A stretch of DNA of 64,000 nucleotides, from assembly GCF_900188405.1 (NCBI RefSeq), contig NZ_FZOF01000020.1, positions 108,842 to 172,841 of the forward strand, read 5' to 3'. A program made the translations under genes and the position numbers. The notes below the pieces were generated by a model, which was not told where the DNA came from, did no database searches, and saw nothing but the letters and a program-made list of their open reading frames with translations. The DNA is from Actinacidiphila glaucinigra (lineage in GTDB: Bacteria > Actinomycetota > Actinomycetes > Streptomycetales > Streptomycetaceae). Below, piece after piece: positions 1-9,860 of this stretch (position 1 is the stretch's first letter; every line of letters begins with the position of its first letter).

Positions 1-588
1 GGCGAGGCCGGCATCGACGGCATACCCCCCGAGGACGCGGCGCGCATACGGGAGGCCGAGCAGCGCGCGAGCGCGAAGGCGGTCGGCGTGGGCACCGTCG
101 AGTTCCTCGAGCACCGCGACGGCGTCATCGAGGAGGGTCCGGCCCTGCGCCGCGACATCGCCGCCGCGATCCGCCGGCACCGCCCCGAGCTGCTGATCAC
201 GTTCAACCACCACGACACCTGGGGCGGCACGGTCTGGAACACCCCGGACCACCGCGCCGTCGGCCGGGCCGCCCTCGACGCCGCGGGTGACGCCGGCAAC
301 CGGTGGATCTTCCCCGAACTCACCCGGGACGAGGGCCTGGAACCCTGGGGCGGTATCCGCTGGATGGCCGTCGCGGGATCGCCGTACCCCACGCACGCGG
401 TCGAGGTCGGCGACACCGACGTCGAGCGGGCCGTCGCGTCCCTCGCCGAGCACCAGGCGTACATCCGTGCGCTGAGCGACCAGGAACCGGCCGACTACGC
501 GCGCGAATTCCTCGGTCGCACCATGGACCTCGCGGCGCGGGGCTTCGGGGACCGTCCGGCGGTGGCGTTCCAGCTCTACCCGCGGTAG
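1..588 (+). CDS. PIG-L family deacetylase, C-terminal part (5' end outside window)
   Basis: The reading frame is already open at base 1 and continues to the TAG at 586-588, so the N-terminus, including the AHPDD zinc motif expected in this family, lies outside the window. What remains shows the PDH motif of PIG-L enzymes (NTPDHRAVG) after a strand ending in NHHDTWGG, followed by a C-terminal helical part. Family members are zinc-dependent hydrolases that remove acetyl groups from GlcNAc-containing substrates such as GlcNAc-inositol in mycothiol synthesis. The true substrate cannot be told from this fragment. A GTG/ATG-type start at 88 would cut through the fold, so it is not the real start. 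Confidence 0.85.
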   Translation, partial: GEAGIDGIPPEDAARIREAEQRASAKAVGVGTVEFLEHRDGVIEEGPALRRDIAAAIRRHRPELLITFNHHDTWGGTVWNTPDHRAVGRAALDAAGDAGNRWIFPELTRDEGLEPWGGIRWMAVAGSPYPTHAVEVGDTDVERAVASLAEHQAYIRALSDQEPADYAREFLGRTMDLAARGFGDRPAVAFQLYPR

Positions 589-619
589 CGGCCGGCCGGA
601 GCGGCCGGGCCCGCCCGCC

Positions 620-856
620 TCAGCCGGGGACGAGCAGGTCGATCCCGTACGCCGCCACCGCCAGGCACGCCGCGAAGCACACGGCCGCCACGGCCAGGGC
701 CGCCTTCTCCTGCCCGTCCCGCGGCTGCCCGTCGCGCGGGCCGCTGCCGGCGCGGCCCCACGCGGCGACGCCCAGCGAGAACATCACCACGACGGCGATC
801 GTGATGCCGAGGCTGGCCCCGAACACGCTGCCGAGGTTGCCCCACTTGATGTCCAT
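620..856 (-). CDS. small two-helix membrane protein next to PiT transporter
   Basis: This 78-residue protein has two hydrophobic segments, about residues 16-33 and 52-75, joined by a charged loop rich in G, D, Q and R. The gene lies 19 bp downstream of the phosphate transporter on the same strand and is almost certainly co-transcribed with it. I do not recognise a named family. Small membrane proteins of this type often sit after pit genes in Streptomyces, so a partner or accessory role is possible, but that is inference from context only. Confidence 0.7.
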   Translation of the reverse strand: MDIKWGNLGSVFGASLGITIAVVVMFSLGVAAWGRAGSGPRDGQPRDGQEKAALAVAAVCFAACLAVAAYGIDLLVPG

Positions 857-875
857 GCGGATCCCCTCCTCACCG

Positions 876-2021
<1,146 letters not shown>

Positions 2022-2197
2022 CGCGTACCTCCCACCCGGGTGCGGTGCGGTTCACCAGGCCCTCCGTACGGATGGCGGCTCGGGATTCCAGGCTAGGCGA
2101 CGTGCCGGTGGTCCGCATCGCGCGGCCCGCCGCCGGGGTCGGACCGGGGCAAAACCCGTGGCGCGACGGCGGACGCGGTGGGCAGGATGCCCGCATC

Positions 2198-2813
2198 ATG
2201 GAGAACACCGAGATGCCGCGCCGGATGATCAGGGCCGCGCACACCGACGACACCGTGACGGTCTATCAGGCGTACCGCCCCGGGATCGGTGATCACGCCG
2301 CACTCCACGGCCGCTTCCCGGAGAGCTGGAGCCGCTCCCGGATGACGTGGATCAAGCCGTCCTTCCTGTGGATGATGTACCGCAGCGGCTGGGGCCGTAA
2401 GGAGGGGCAGGAGCGGGTGCCGCGACGGCTTCGACTCGGCGCTCCGCCGGGCCTGCCTGTCGCACTTCGACCGCTCGGTGTACCCCGACCGCGAGACCTG
2501 GGCCGAGCGCGTGCGCAGCACGCAGGTCCGCGTCCAGTGGGACCCGGAGCGCGACCTCTTTCTGCGTCCGCTGCCGTACCGCTCGCTGCAGCTCGGGCTC
2601 ACCGGACGGGCGACGCGCGACTACGCCGACCACTGGATCGTCGGGATCCGGGACGTCACCGGGCTCGCCCACCGCGTCCACGAGCTCGTGCGCTCCGGGG
2701 ACCGCGAGGCCGCCGCGGCACTCCTGCCGCGGGAGCGGCCCTATCCCCTCGACGCGCAGACCGCCGCCGTGATCGGCGCGACGACGGAGCCTAGCGACCG
2801 TCCAGCTCCGTGA
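2198..2813 (+). pseudogene. DUF4291 family protein, broken by an internal frameshift
   Basis: Two reading frames together make one DUF4291 protein. The first runs from the ATG at 2198 (VYQAYRPGIGDHA, then WIKPSFLWMMYRSGW, then KEGQERV) and is coherent up to the GTG at 2417. The second, in the next frame from about 2421 (RDGFDSALRRACLSHFDRS), gives the conserved C-terminal half and stops at 2813. In family members, as I remember them, about six residues lie between the KEGQERV-like segment and the REGF-like segment. The pattern fits a small out-of-frame deletion of about 17 bases at 2419-2421, not a sequencing slip of one base. The function of DUF4291 is unknown. The 3' end overlaps the convergent MmcQ-like gene by 23 bp. 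Confidence 0.75.
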
Positions 2814-3168
2814 CGAGCCGCTTCGGGGCGACCACGCGGTAGCTCTCCTCGACCCAGTCGCACAGCACCTCCACGGCGGGTGCGTCCCCGGTGAGGGGGA
2901 CGGAGACCCAGCCTGCCCTGCCGAGGCCGTAGCCGGAGGGCTGGGCGCCGGGCACCGACAGGGCGTGCTCGTGCAGCTGGGGGTCCCTGAGCTTGACGTT
3001 GATGCCGGGCGGGTGACTTCCGTCGCCGACGCCGAGGAAGACGAAGACCTTCTTGTTGACCTTGACGACGCTCTCGCCCCAGGGGAACTCCTCGCCCGCG
3101 CCGGGCAGCGTGAGCGCGAAGGCGCGTACCTTCGCGCGCACGGCGAGCGGGTCGTGGTCGTTGGTCAC
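2791..3168 (-). CDS. MmcQ/YjbR family protein
   Basis: This 125-residue protein matches the YjbR-like fold family: an N-terminal helix with ALTLPGAGEEFPWGE, then the strand VVKVNKKVFVFLGV and the C-terminal segment WVEESYRVVAPKRL. Members are described as DNA-binding-like (CyaY-like or double-wing fold) proteins of unknown role. It is a single gene, with the M14 peptidase gene 135 bp upstream on the same strand. Its end overlaps the end of the broken DUF4291 gene by 23 bp in convergent orientation. Confidence 0.85.
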   Translation of the reverse strand: MTNDHDPLAVRAKVRAFALTLPGAGEEFPWGESVVKVNKKVFVFLGVGDGSHPPGINVKLRDPQLHEHALSVPGAQPSGYGLGRAGWVSVPLTGDAPAVEVLCDWVEESYRVVAPKRLVTELDGR

Positions 3169-3303
3169 GGGGCCTCCCGGGCGGACGCGGACGGCGGTCG
3201 ACGGGCACGCGTACGCCCGATGGTAGGCCGGTGCCGGCCCCGTCCCCGGGCATGCGGGCCCCGCGACGCGCGGGGCGCCGCGAGGCCGGTCGTACCGTCC
3301 GGC

Positions 3304-4659
3304 TCAGGAGCAGTACTGCGCCTGCTTGCCGATGGCGCGGTACATGCAGTCCGCGTTCTCCAGGAGCAGCAGCACCGCCTCGCGGTTGCGGCTGGTCTGG
3401 GCGGGGATCACCTCGTCGGGCGGGTAGAAGCCCGAGGAGCCGTTCGGGCCGGGGTACATCTCGAAGGTGTACGCCCAGACCCCTTGGTTCGCCCAGAGCC
3501 AGTCGATGATCGATCCGTCGGTGATGTAGAGGTCGCTGGACTGTTCCGGGGTGTAGCCGTTGGTGGCCGCCATGGTGCGGCCGAACGTGGCGAAGGTGTT
3601 GTACTGGTCGGCCGTCATGCCGGTGGTGGTGTTCGCGGTGGTGTAGCCGAAGGGCCACAGCACGAGCTGGCTGTAGGTGTGGAAGTCGATGCCCGCGGTG
3701 ATCTGCTGCCTGCCGCCGACGACCCTGCCGCGTACGAAGTCCGCGACGAGCCTGACCTCGGGCGCGGACTCGGCGGACGCGCCCCGGTAGGTCTCGCTCG
3801 ACTTGGTGCCCGAGGAGCCGCCGCAGCAGCCCCAGCGGTAGTTCCAGTTGCGGTTGAGGTCGGTGCCCACGGCCGAGGAGCCGGAGTTGGGCTGGCGGTT
3901 CTTGCGCCAGCTGCGGTAGGAGCCGGTCGCGATGTCGTACTCGCCGCCGTCCGGGTTGAGGTCCGGGATGATCCAGATCTCGCGGGAGTCGACGATCCCG
4001 GCGATGCGGCTGTCGGTCGCGTAGCCGTCGCCGAACTGGTGCAGCAGGTAGAGCGCCATCTCGACGGTGAGGTGCTCACGGGCGTGCTGGTGGTGGGTGA
4101 AGAGCACCTCGGGCTCGGCCTCGTCGGTGCCGACGTTGTCGCTGATCTTGACGGCGACGATGTTCCGTCCGCTGTAGGAGGTCCCGATGACCTGCTGCCG
4201 CATGATGGCGGGGTGTGCGGCGACCAGGGCGTTGATGTCCGCGGTCATCTCCGCGTAGTTGTGGTAACCGGAGTCGGAGCCGGGGAAGTCCAGCACCGAG
4301 GCGTCGCCTTCGGTGCCGCGGCCGGCGGCGCTCGCCGCGGGCGGGGCGGGGAGTGCGGTGAGGCGGTAGCCCGCGGAGCGCAGCGCGGCGGCCTGGGCGG
4401 CGTTCGCGGTGACGACGGTGGAGTGGCTGCGGGCCGCGTCGATCGACACGCCGTGCGCGGCGAGCGCCGTACGGGCGGCGACGGTGCCGGCGCCGGCCAC
4501 CTCGTACTGCCGGACGACTTCGTCGGCGGCGGCCGCGACGGGACGGCCGTCCGCGGTGGACGGCGAGGCGTCGGCCTGTACGGCGAGCGAGGTGGCGAGG
4601 GCGCAGGCGAGCAGCGCGGCGGTGACCGTCGCCCGTCTGCCGGTCCTGGGGATGCGCAT
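3304..4659 (-). CDS. secreted M14 zinc carboxypeptidase
   Basis: The start chosen is the ATG at 4659, which has AGGAGG about 6 bases upstream and begins a typical signal peptide (MRIPRTGRR, then ALLACALATSLAVQADA). An earlier start at 4731 lacks both. After a propeptide of about 100 residues comes the catalytic domain. The zinc ligands are visible in HAREH (H and E) and IDFHTY (H), and the catalytic Glu in YTFEMYP. The arginine/asparagine substrate site GTDLNRNW is intact. This resembles the Streptomyces griseus and Thermoactinomyces T-type carboxypeptidases, exported metallopeptidases that trim C-terminal residues from peptides. The transposon end lies about 120 bp upstream of the start. Confidence 0.93.
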   Translation of the reverse strand: MRIPRTGRRATVTAALLACALATSLAVQADASPSTADGRPVAAAADEVVRQYEVAGAGTVAARTALAAHGVSIDAARSHSTVVTANAAQAAALRSAGYRLTALPAPPAASAAGRGTEGDASVLDFPGSDSGYHNYAEMTADINALVAAHPAIMRQQVIGTSYSGRNIVAVKISDNVGTDEAEPEVLFTHHQHAREHLTVEMALYLLHQFGDGYATDSRIAGIVDSREIWIIPDLNPDGGEYDIATGSYRSWRKNRQPNSGSSAVGTDLNRNWNYRWGCCGGSSGTKSSETYRGASAESAPEVRLVADFVRGRVVGGRQQITAGIDFHTYSQLVLWPFGYTTANTTTGMTADQYNTFATFGRTMAATNGYTPEQSSDLYITDGSIIDWLWANQGVWAYTFEMYPGPNGSSGFYPPDEVIPAQTSRNREAVLLLLENADCMYRAIGKQAQYCS

Positions 4660-4782
4660 GGTCGTCCTCCTGGGTGTGGGGGTGGCGCAGGAGTTCGAAC
4701 CGATCGTGCGGGCATGGCATGCGCGCGTCAAGGCGGAATGCGTGCTTCGCTTGCGAACGCCCGGAATCCTCCGCCGGATTGC

Positions 4783-4826
4783 GGGTGTGAGTAGTTGAGG
4801 TACAGGAAATCCCGGTGAGAACGATC
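4783..4826 (+). repeat. left terminal inverted repeat of Tn3 element
   Basis: The 44-bp end begins GGGTGTGAGTAGTTG and pairs with the reverse complement of 12092-12135. I count 37 of 44 positions identical, with the first 15 all identical. The differences fall at positions 16, 24, 27, 29, 33, 39 and 40. It lies 89 bp before the probable tnpA start. Confidence 0.85.
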
Positions 4827-4914
4827 ATGGTCGTCTAGCGCACGTGATCGGATTGGTGTGGGGGTTCGGAGGAAGATCCTCGATCGCTGCCGGGGCATGG
4901 CTACCGTCCGCCGC

Positions 4915-7900
4915 ATGCCGGTGGAATTCTTAACTGATGAGCACGCCGAGGCGTACGGGACGTTCACCGAGGTGCCCACGCGTCCGGAGCTGGAGCGGTT
5001 CTTCTTCCTCGACGATGACGACCGCGACCTGATCGCGCTGCGTCGTATGGACGCGCACCGGCTGGGGATGGCGGTGCAGATCGGCACGGTCCGCTACGTC
5101 GGCCGATTCCTGGGTGAGGACCCGCTGGCGGTGCCGTGGGAGGTTGTGGAGTACCTGGCCGGGCAGCTCGGCATCGAGGACGCCTCGTGTGTGAAGCGGT
5201 ATCCGGAGCGCCGGTCGACGGTGTATGAGCACGCGGCGGAGATCCAGGAGCGGTTCAGCTATCGGGACCTCAACGACCGCAGGTGGGGCCGGGAGTTCCG
5301 CAGTTTCCTGTACGGGCGGGCGTGGACGCACGCTGAGGGGCCGGTGGCGCTGTTCAACCACGCGGTGACGTGGCTGCGCCGGCGCCGGGTGCTGCTGCCG
5401 GGTGTCTCGGTGCTGGCCCGGCAGGTGTCGGAGGCCCGTACGGCGGCCGAGCGACGCCTGTACGAGGCGGTGGCACGGGCCGCAGACCGGGCCGACCCGC
5501 AGCTTGCGCCCGCGCTGGCGGCGCTGCTGGAGGTGCCGGAGGGCAGGCGGGTCTCGGAGCTGGAGCGGCTGCGCACGCCGCCGGTGAAGACGACGGGCAC
5601 CGCGATGGTGCGGGCCATGGAACGGGTGGAGGAGATCTCCGCCTTCGCCCTAGGGCGGGTGAACCTGTCCCGGGTGCCGGTGAACCGGCTCTCCACGCTG
5701 GCCCGGTACGGGCAGCTGAGCAAGGCGCAGACGATCGAGCGGGCACCGGAACCGCGACGCACGGCCTTGTTGACGGCGGTGGTGCGCCAGCTGGAGGCGC
5801 AGGCGGTCGACGACGCCCTCGACCTGTTCGCGCTGCTGATGGCGACCCGGCTGATCAGCCCCGCCCGCCGGGCGTCGGACCGGGACCGGTTGGCGATGCT
5901 GCCGCAGCTGGAGAAGGCGGCCCGCGTCCTGGCGAAGGCGTCGAAGATCCTCACCGAAGAGCTGGACCTGGTCGCCGAGGCCGGGACGGACCTGGACGTC
6001 GCCGCGCTGTGGGCGGCGGTGGAGGAGGCCGTGCCGCGTACGGCGGTGGCCGGGGCGGTCGCGACCGTCGAGGCCCTGGTGCCGGAGGACGACGGGTCAG
6101 CCGAGGCGGCGATGCGCGAGAAGCTCGCGCTGCGCTACAACACGGTGCGCCCGTTCCTGTCCCTGCTGGGCGAGTCCGATGCACTGGACGCCGCCCCCGC
6201 CGGGCGGCGCATCCTCAAGGCGGTGCGCCGTCTGCCCGCGCTCTCGCGCCGCCGGGTCAAGGACCGGCCGCTGCTTCCCCGCGAGGTCGACGCCGAGCTG
6301 GTGCCGGCGATGTGGAAGCGGGCGGTGTTCTCCAACGCCAAGCTGCTGCAGGGCGCGGTCGACCGCGACGCGTACGTGGTGTGCGTTCTGGAGCAGCTGC
6401 ACCGCGCCCTGAACCGGCGCGACGTGTTCGCCTCCCCGTCCAACCGGTGGGCGGACCCGCGCGCGAGGCTGCTGGCCGGGCCGCGGTGGGAGGCGATGAG
6501 CGCGGACGTGCTCGCGGGCCTGAGCCTGTCCGAGGACGTCGGCGAGCACCTGGACCAGCTCACCCGGGGGCTGGATGCGGCCTGGCGGCAGATGGCCGAC
6601 CGGCTCGCCGAGGCCGGGGATGAGGCGAAGGTGGAGATCGTCGTCCCCGAGGGCGGCGGCCGGGCCAGGCTGTCGGTGGACAAGCTGGGCGCGGTGGGCG
6701 AGCCGGAGTCGCTGACCTGGCTGAGGACCACCACGGAGGCGATGCTCCCCAGGATCGACCTGCCGGACCTGCTGTTCGAGGTCCATTCCTGGACCGGGTT
6801 CCTCGACGCCTTCAAGCACGTCTCCGAGAGGCCCACCCGCATGGAGGGGCTGCTCGTCTCCCTGGTCGCGCTGCTGGTCTCGGAGAGCTGCAACATCGGG
6901 TTGACCCCGGTCATCGACCCGGAGAACGAGGCGCTGGCCCGCTCGCGGCTGTCCCACGTCGACCAGAACTACCTGCGCGCGGACACCATCGCCGCGGCGA
7001 ACGCCGCGCTCATCACCGCCCAGGCCCGCATCGAGCTGGCCCAGATGTGGGGCGGCGGGCTGCTCGCCTCCGTCGACGGCCTGCGCTTCGTCGTCCCCGT
7101 CAAAAGCATCAACACCGCGCCCTCGCCCAAATATTACGGGTACAAACGGGGCCTGACCTGGCTAAACGCCGTCAATGACCAGGTCGCTGGGATCGGCGCT
7201 ATGGTCGTGCGCGGCACCCCGCGCGACAGCCTGTACACGCTGGACACCCTCCTCAACCTTGACGGCGGGGTGAAGCCGGAGATGGTGGCGACCGACAACG
7301 CCTCGTACTCGGACATGGCGTTCGGCCTGTACAAGATGCTCGGCTTCCGCTTCGCCCCGCGTTTCCGCGACCTTGCCGACCAGCGGTTCTGGCGGGCCGA
7401 CCTGCCCGACGGCGAGGCGCCGGCTGCCGGGTACGGGCCGCTGGAGGCCATCGCTCGCAACAAGGTCAACCTGAAGCGCATCGAGACGCACTGGCCGGAC
7501 ATGCTCCGGGTCGCCGGATCTCTCATCACCAACCAGGTCCGCGCCTACGACCTGCTGCGGATGTTCGGCCGCGAGGGCCACCCCACCCCGCTCGGTGCCG
7601 CGTTCGCCGAGTACGGCCGCATCGACAAGACCATGCACCTGCTCGCCCTGGTCGACCCGGTCGACGACACCTACCGGCGCCTGATGAACCGGCAGCTCAC
7701 CGTGCAGGAGTCCCGCCACCGCCTCGCCCGCGCGATCTGTCATGGAGGCCGGGGCCAGATCCGGCAGGCGTACCGCGACGGGCAGGAGGACCAGTTGGCC
7801 AGTCTGGGACTCGTCCTCAACGCCGTGGTCCTGTGGAACACCCGCTACCTGGATGCCGCCGTCGCCCGGCTCCGCGCCGAGGGTCACGACATCAAGGACG

Positions 7901-7959
7901 AGGGCGTCGCCCGGCTCTCCCCGCTCAAGGACCGGCATATCAACTTCCTCGGCCGCTAG
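4915..7959 (+). CDS. tnpA: Tn3-family DDE transposase, C-terminally truncated by an amber codon
   Basis: The start ATG at 4915 gives MPVEFLTDEHAEAYG, the usual Tn3 transposase N-terminus; upstream in-frame starts at 4858 and 4897 look like unrelated lead-in. The protein has about 1014 residues. DDE residues are visible as D in LASVDGLRF, D in VATDNASYSDM and E in LTVQESRHRL. It performs replicative cointegrate transposition, later resolved by the resolvase. Two oddities stand out. The sixth codon is TTA (4930-4932), which in Streptomyces needs the bldA tRNA. The frame stops at TAG 7957-7959 right after HINFLGR, where relatives have Tyr. The same frame then continues for 29 sense codons (LFNIKAGDPDQGL and onward) to TGA at 8047-8049. 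The core catalytic domain is complete, so the loss of about 30 residues may or may not inactivate it. Confidence 0.93.
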   Translation: MPVEFLTDEHAEAYGTFTEVPTRPELERFFFLDDDDRDLIALRRMDAHRLGMAVQIGTVRYVGRFLGEDPLAVPWEVVEYLAGQLGIEDASCVKRYPERRSTVYEHAAEIQERFSYRDLNDRRWGREFRSFLYGRAWTHAEGPVALFNHAVTWLRRRRVLLPGVSVLARQVSEARTAAERRLYEAVARAADRADPQLAPALAALLEVPEGRRVSELERLRTPPVKTTGTAMVRAMERVEEISAFALGRVNLSRVPVNRLSTLARYGQLSKAQTIERAPEPRRTALLTAVVRQLEAQAVDDALDLFALLMATRLISPARRASDRDRLAMLPQLEKAARVLAKASKILTEELDLVAEAGTDLDVAALWAAVEEAVPRTAVAGAVATVEALVPEDDGSAEAAMREKLALRYNTVRPFLSLLGESDALDAAPAGRRILKAVRRLPALSRRRVKDRPLLPREVDAELVPAMWKRAVFSNAKLLQGAVDRDAYVVCVLEQLHRALNRRDVFASPSNRWADPRARLLAGPRWEAMSADVLAGLSLSEDVGEHLDQLTRGLDAAWRQMADRLAEAGDEAKVEIVVPEGGGRARLSVDKLGAVGEPESLTWLRTTTEAMLPRIDLPDLLFEVHSWTGFLDAFKHVSERPTRMEGLLVSLVALLVSESCNIGLTPVIDPENEALARSRLSHVDQNYLRADTIAAANAALITAQARIELAQMWGGGLLASVDGLRFVVPVKSINTAPSPKYYGYKRGLTWLNAVNDQVAGIGAMVVRGTPRDSLYTLDTLLNLDGGVKPEMVATDNASYSDMAFGLYKMLGFRFAPRFRDLADQRFWRADLPDGEAPAAGYGPLEAIARNKVNLKRIETHWPDMLRVAGSLITNQVRAYDLLRMFGREGHPTPLGAAFAEYGRIDKTMHLLALVDPVDDTYRRLMNRQLTVQESRHRLARAICHGGRGQIRQAYRDGQEDQLASLGLVLNAVVLWNTRYLDAAVARLRAEGHDIKDEGVARLSPLKDRHINFLGR

Positions 7960-8075
7960 CTGTTCAACATCAAGGCTGGCGACCCCGACCAGGGCCTGCG
8001 CCCCTTCCGCGACCCGGACGCCGCCAACGACGGTGAGGACGAGGACTGATCGCCGACCCCGGCAGGGAAGGCCCG

Positions 8076-9860
8076 TCAGGCTGGTTCGGCGTTGAGGACG
8101 CGCCCAGCAGGGCTGCGGGTGTGGAGCCAGGCAGGCAAGGCGGCCAGCGCCGCTACGGCAAGGAGTACGGCCGGGGCCGCGGCCGCGAGCCAGCTGCCCG
8201 GTGGTATCACCACGACCGCGCTGAACAGCGCGAACAGGCCGATCCCGATCGGAACACCCACCGCGATCCCGCCCACAGCGGGCAGCAGTTGCGCGGTGCA
8301 GAGCGCCACGATGACCTGGCCGGGGGTGGCGCCGAGGGTGCGGGCGACGGCCAGGGCGCGCCGGGCCTGCACCGCGGTGCTCCAGCTGACGTAGACGGTG
8401 TTGAGCACGGACAGCGCCAGAATTGCGACCGTGACACCGAGCATCACCTGGCCTGTCAGGGCGTTGCGGATGTCCTCGAAAGTGGACGTTCCCTGGGCGA
8501 TTTCTGCTTTGAGCGACACCCGGAAGGTGAGGAGCGCGGTCACCATGACCGCAGTGGCGGCCGTGCCGACGGCGCTCAGGGCCGCGCGGCCGGGACGACG
8601 GGCGATCAGCCGTACGCCGATCAGGGGCGGCGTGGGCAGATAGGCCGTCATGGCCGTCAGCCGAGGACGGTACGTGATCAGGTGTGCCGGATCGGCCAGG
8701 GCATCGACGGTGCTGGAGCGCACGGTGCGCAGGACGGGGCCGAGCGTGCCGATCAGGGCCACCAGTACGGCGAGCACGGTCGCGTCCACGACGATGCCGG
8801 TGGTCGGCGGGCCGGCCGCGTTGAGCAGCCCGGCACTGGGGTCGGCCAGCGCGGGCGCGGTCAGACATCCCACGGTGACTCCGACAGCGGCGGCCAGGAC
8901 AGTGAGGAGTAGATACTGCGCGAGCAGCAGCGCGGCCACGGTACGGGGCGTGGCACCGACAGCCTTGAGAAGACCCGCGCGCCGGTGGTCCCGCGGGGCG
9001 CGCACGGCGGCCAGCGACGCGACGGTGACGAGCGCTGCCGCAGCGAGCAGACCCCCGCCGATGACCAGGGTGGGTCGGACAGACCTCAGCACACGTGTGT
9101 CACCTTCGATGAAGAGCTGCCAGGGATGGGTGTTGACCCAGTCCTGGCCCCTGAGGTCGTCGGTGAAGACGGTGTGCGCCCAGCTCTGTGCCGCGGCGGG
9201 GTCGGACAGCTTGATGTTGAGCAGGTACAGGAGGGGCTCGTCGCCGGCTGCCGCACGGGCGTCGTCGGTGGTGAGCCAGATTCGGCCGCCACCGTCGGAA
9301 GGCCCCGGGCCCGTGGCCCAATTGCCGAACGGATACACCCCGGTGGCCGCGCTGACGGCCGTACCGACGACCGGGTAGTCGCGCCCACCGATAGTGACAC
9401 GGTTACCGACACGTACACCGAGCGCTTGGGCGAAGCTGCGTTCGACCACCGCGCCGCCCCTGCGCACCCACGTGCCGGAGGTCACGAGCGGCCGGTCCAC
9501 GGCGGACACGGTGCGCTCGCGCCCCTCGACCGCGGTGTTCTCCGTCCGCCCGTTGGCGCGGACCGTGGTGGAGAATCCGGGGACCGGGTCGGCGAGCGTG
9601 TCCACACCGGGGGCGTCCGCGATGCGTCCGGCAAGGGCGGAGGGGTCCGTGGCGGTGGTGATGGCCGTGATGTCGGGTCCTGCGGTGGCCTCGCGGGTTT
9701 TCATGTACCCGTTGGCCACGGCGTTGTCGGTAGCCATTCCCAGGGTCAGCGACGTGGTGGCGGCGGTGACGGCGACCAGGAACATGACGGCCTCGCCGGG
9801 GCGGCGCCGTATGTCCCGTGCGATGAGCCGCCAGATCAGCAGCAGACGGCCCATGGTCAC
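8076..9860 (-). CDS. FtsX-like ABC transporter permease (transposon passenger)
   Basis: The 594-residue protein starts at GTG 9860, overlapping the ATPase stop as GTGA, so translation is coupled. An N-terminal membrane segment (about residues 24-45) is followed by an extracytoplasmic region of about 200 residues. Then come three membrane segments of a first FtsX core (about 260-375) and a second core (about 430-580), the layout of single-chain FtsX-type permeases. With the neighbouring ATPase it would form a MacB/LolD-like exporter or mechanotransmission transporter. The cargo is unknown; antimicrobial peptide resistance is a common role for such pairs but is only an inference here. It converges with tnpA. 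Confidence 0.9.
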   Translation of the reverse strand: MTMGRLLLIWRLIARDIRRRPGEAVMFLVAVTAATTSLTLGMATDNAVANGYMKTREATAGPDITAITTATDPSALAGRIADAPGVDTLADPVPGFSTTVRANGRTENTAVEGRERTVSAVDRPLVTSGTWVRRGGAVVERSFAQALGVRVGNRVTIGGRDYPVVGTAVSAATGVYPFGNWATGPGPSDGGGRIWLTTDDARAAAGDEPLLYLLNIKLSDPAAAQSWAHTVFTDDLRGQDWVNTHPWQLFIEGDTRVLRSVRPTLVIGGGLLAAAALVTVASLAAVRAPRDHRRAGLLKAVGATPRTVAALLLAQYLLLTVLAAAVGVTVGCLTAPALADPSAGLLNAAGPPTTGIVVDATVLAVLVALIGTLGPVLRTVRSSTVDALADPAHLITYRPRLTAMTAYLPTPPLIGVRLIARRPGRAALSAVGTAATAVMVTALLTFRVSLKAEIAQGTSTFEDIRNALTGQVMLGVTVAILALSVLNTVYVSWSTAVQARRALAVARTLGATPGQVIVALCTAQLLPAVGGIAVGVPIGIGLFALFSAVVVIPPGSWLAAAAPAVLLAVAALAALPAWLHTRSPAGRVLNAEPA

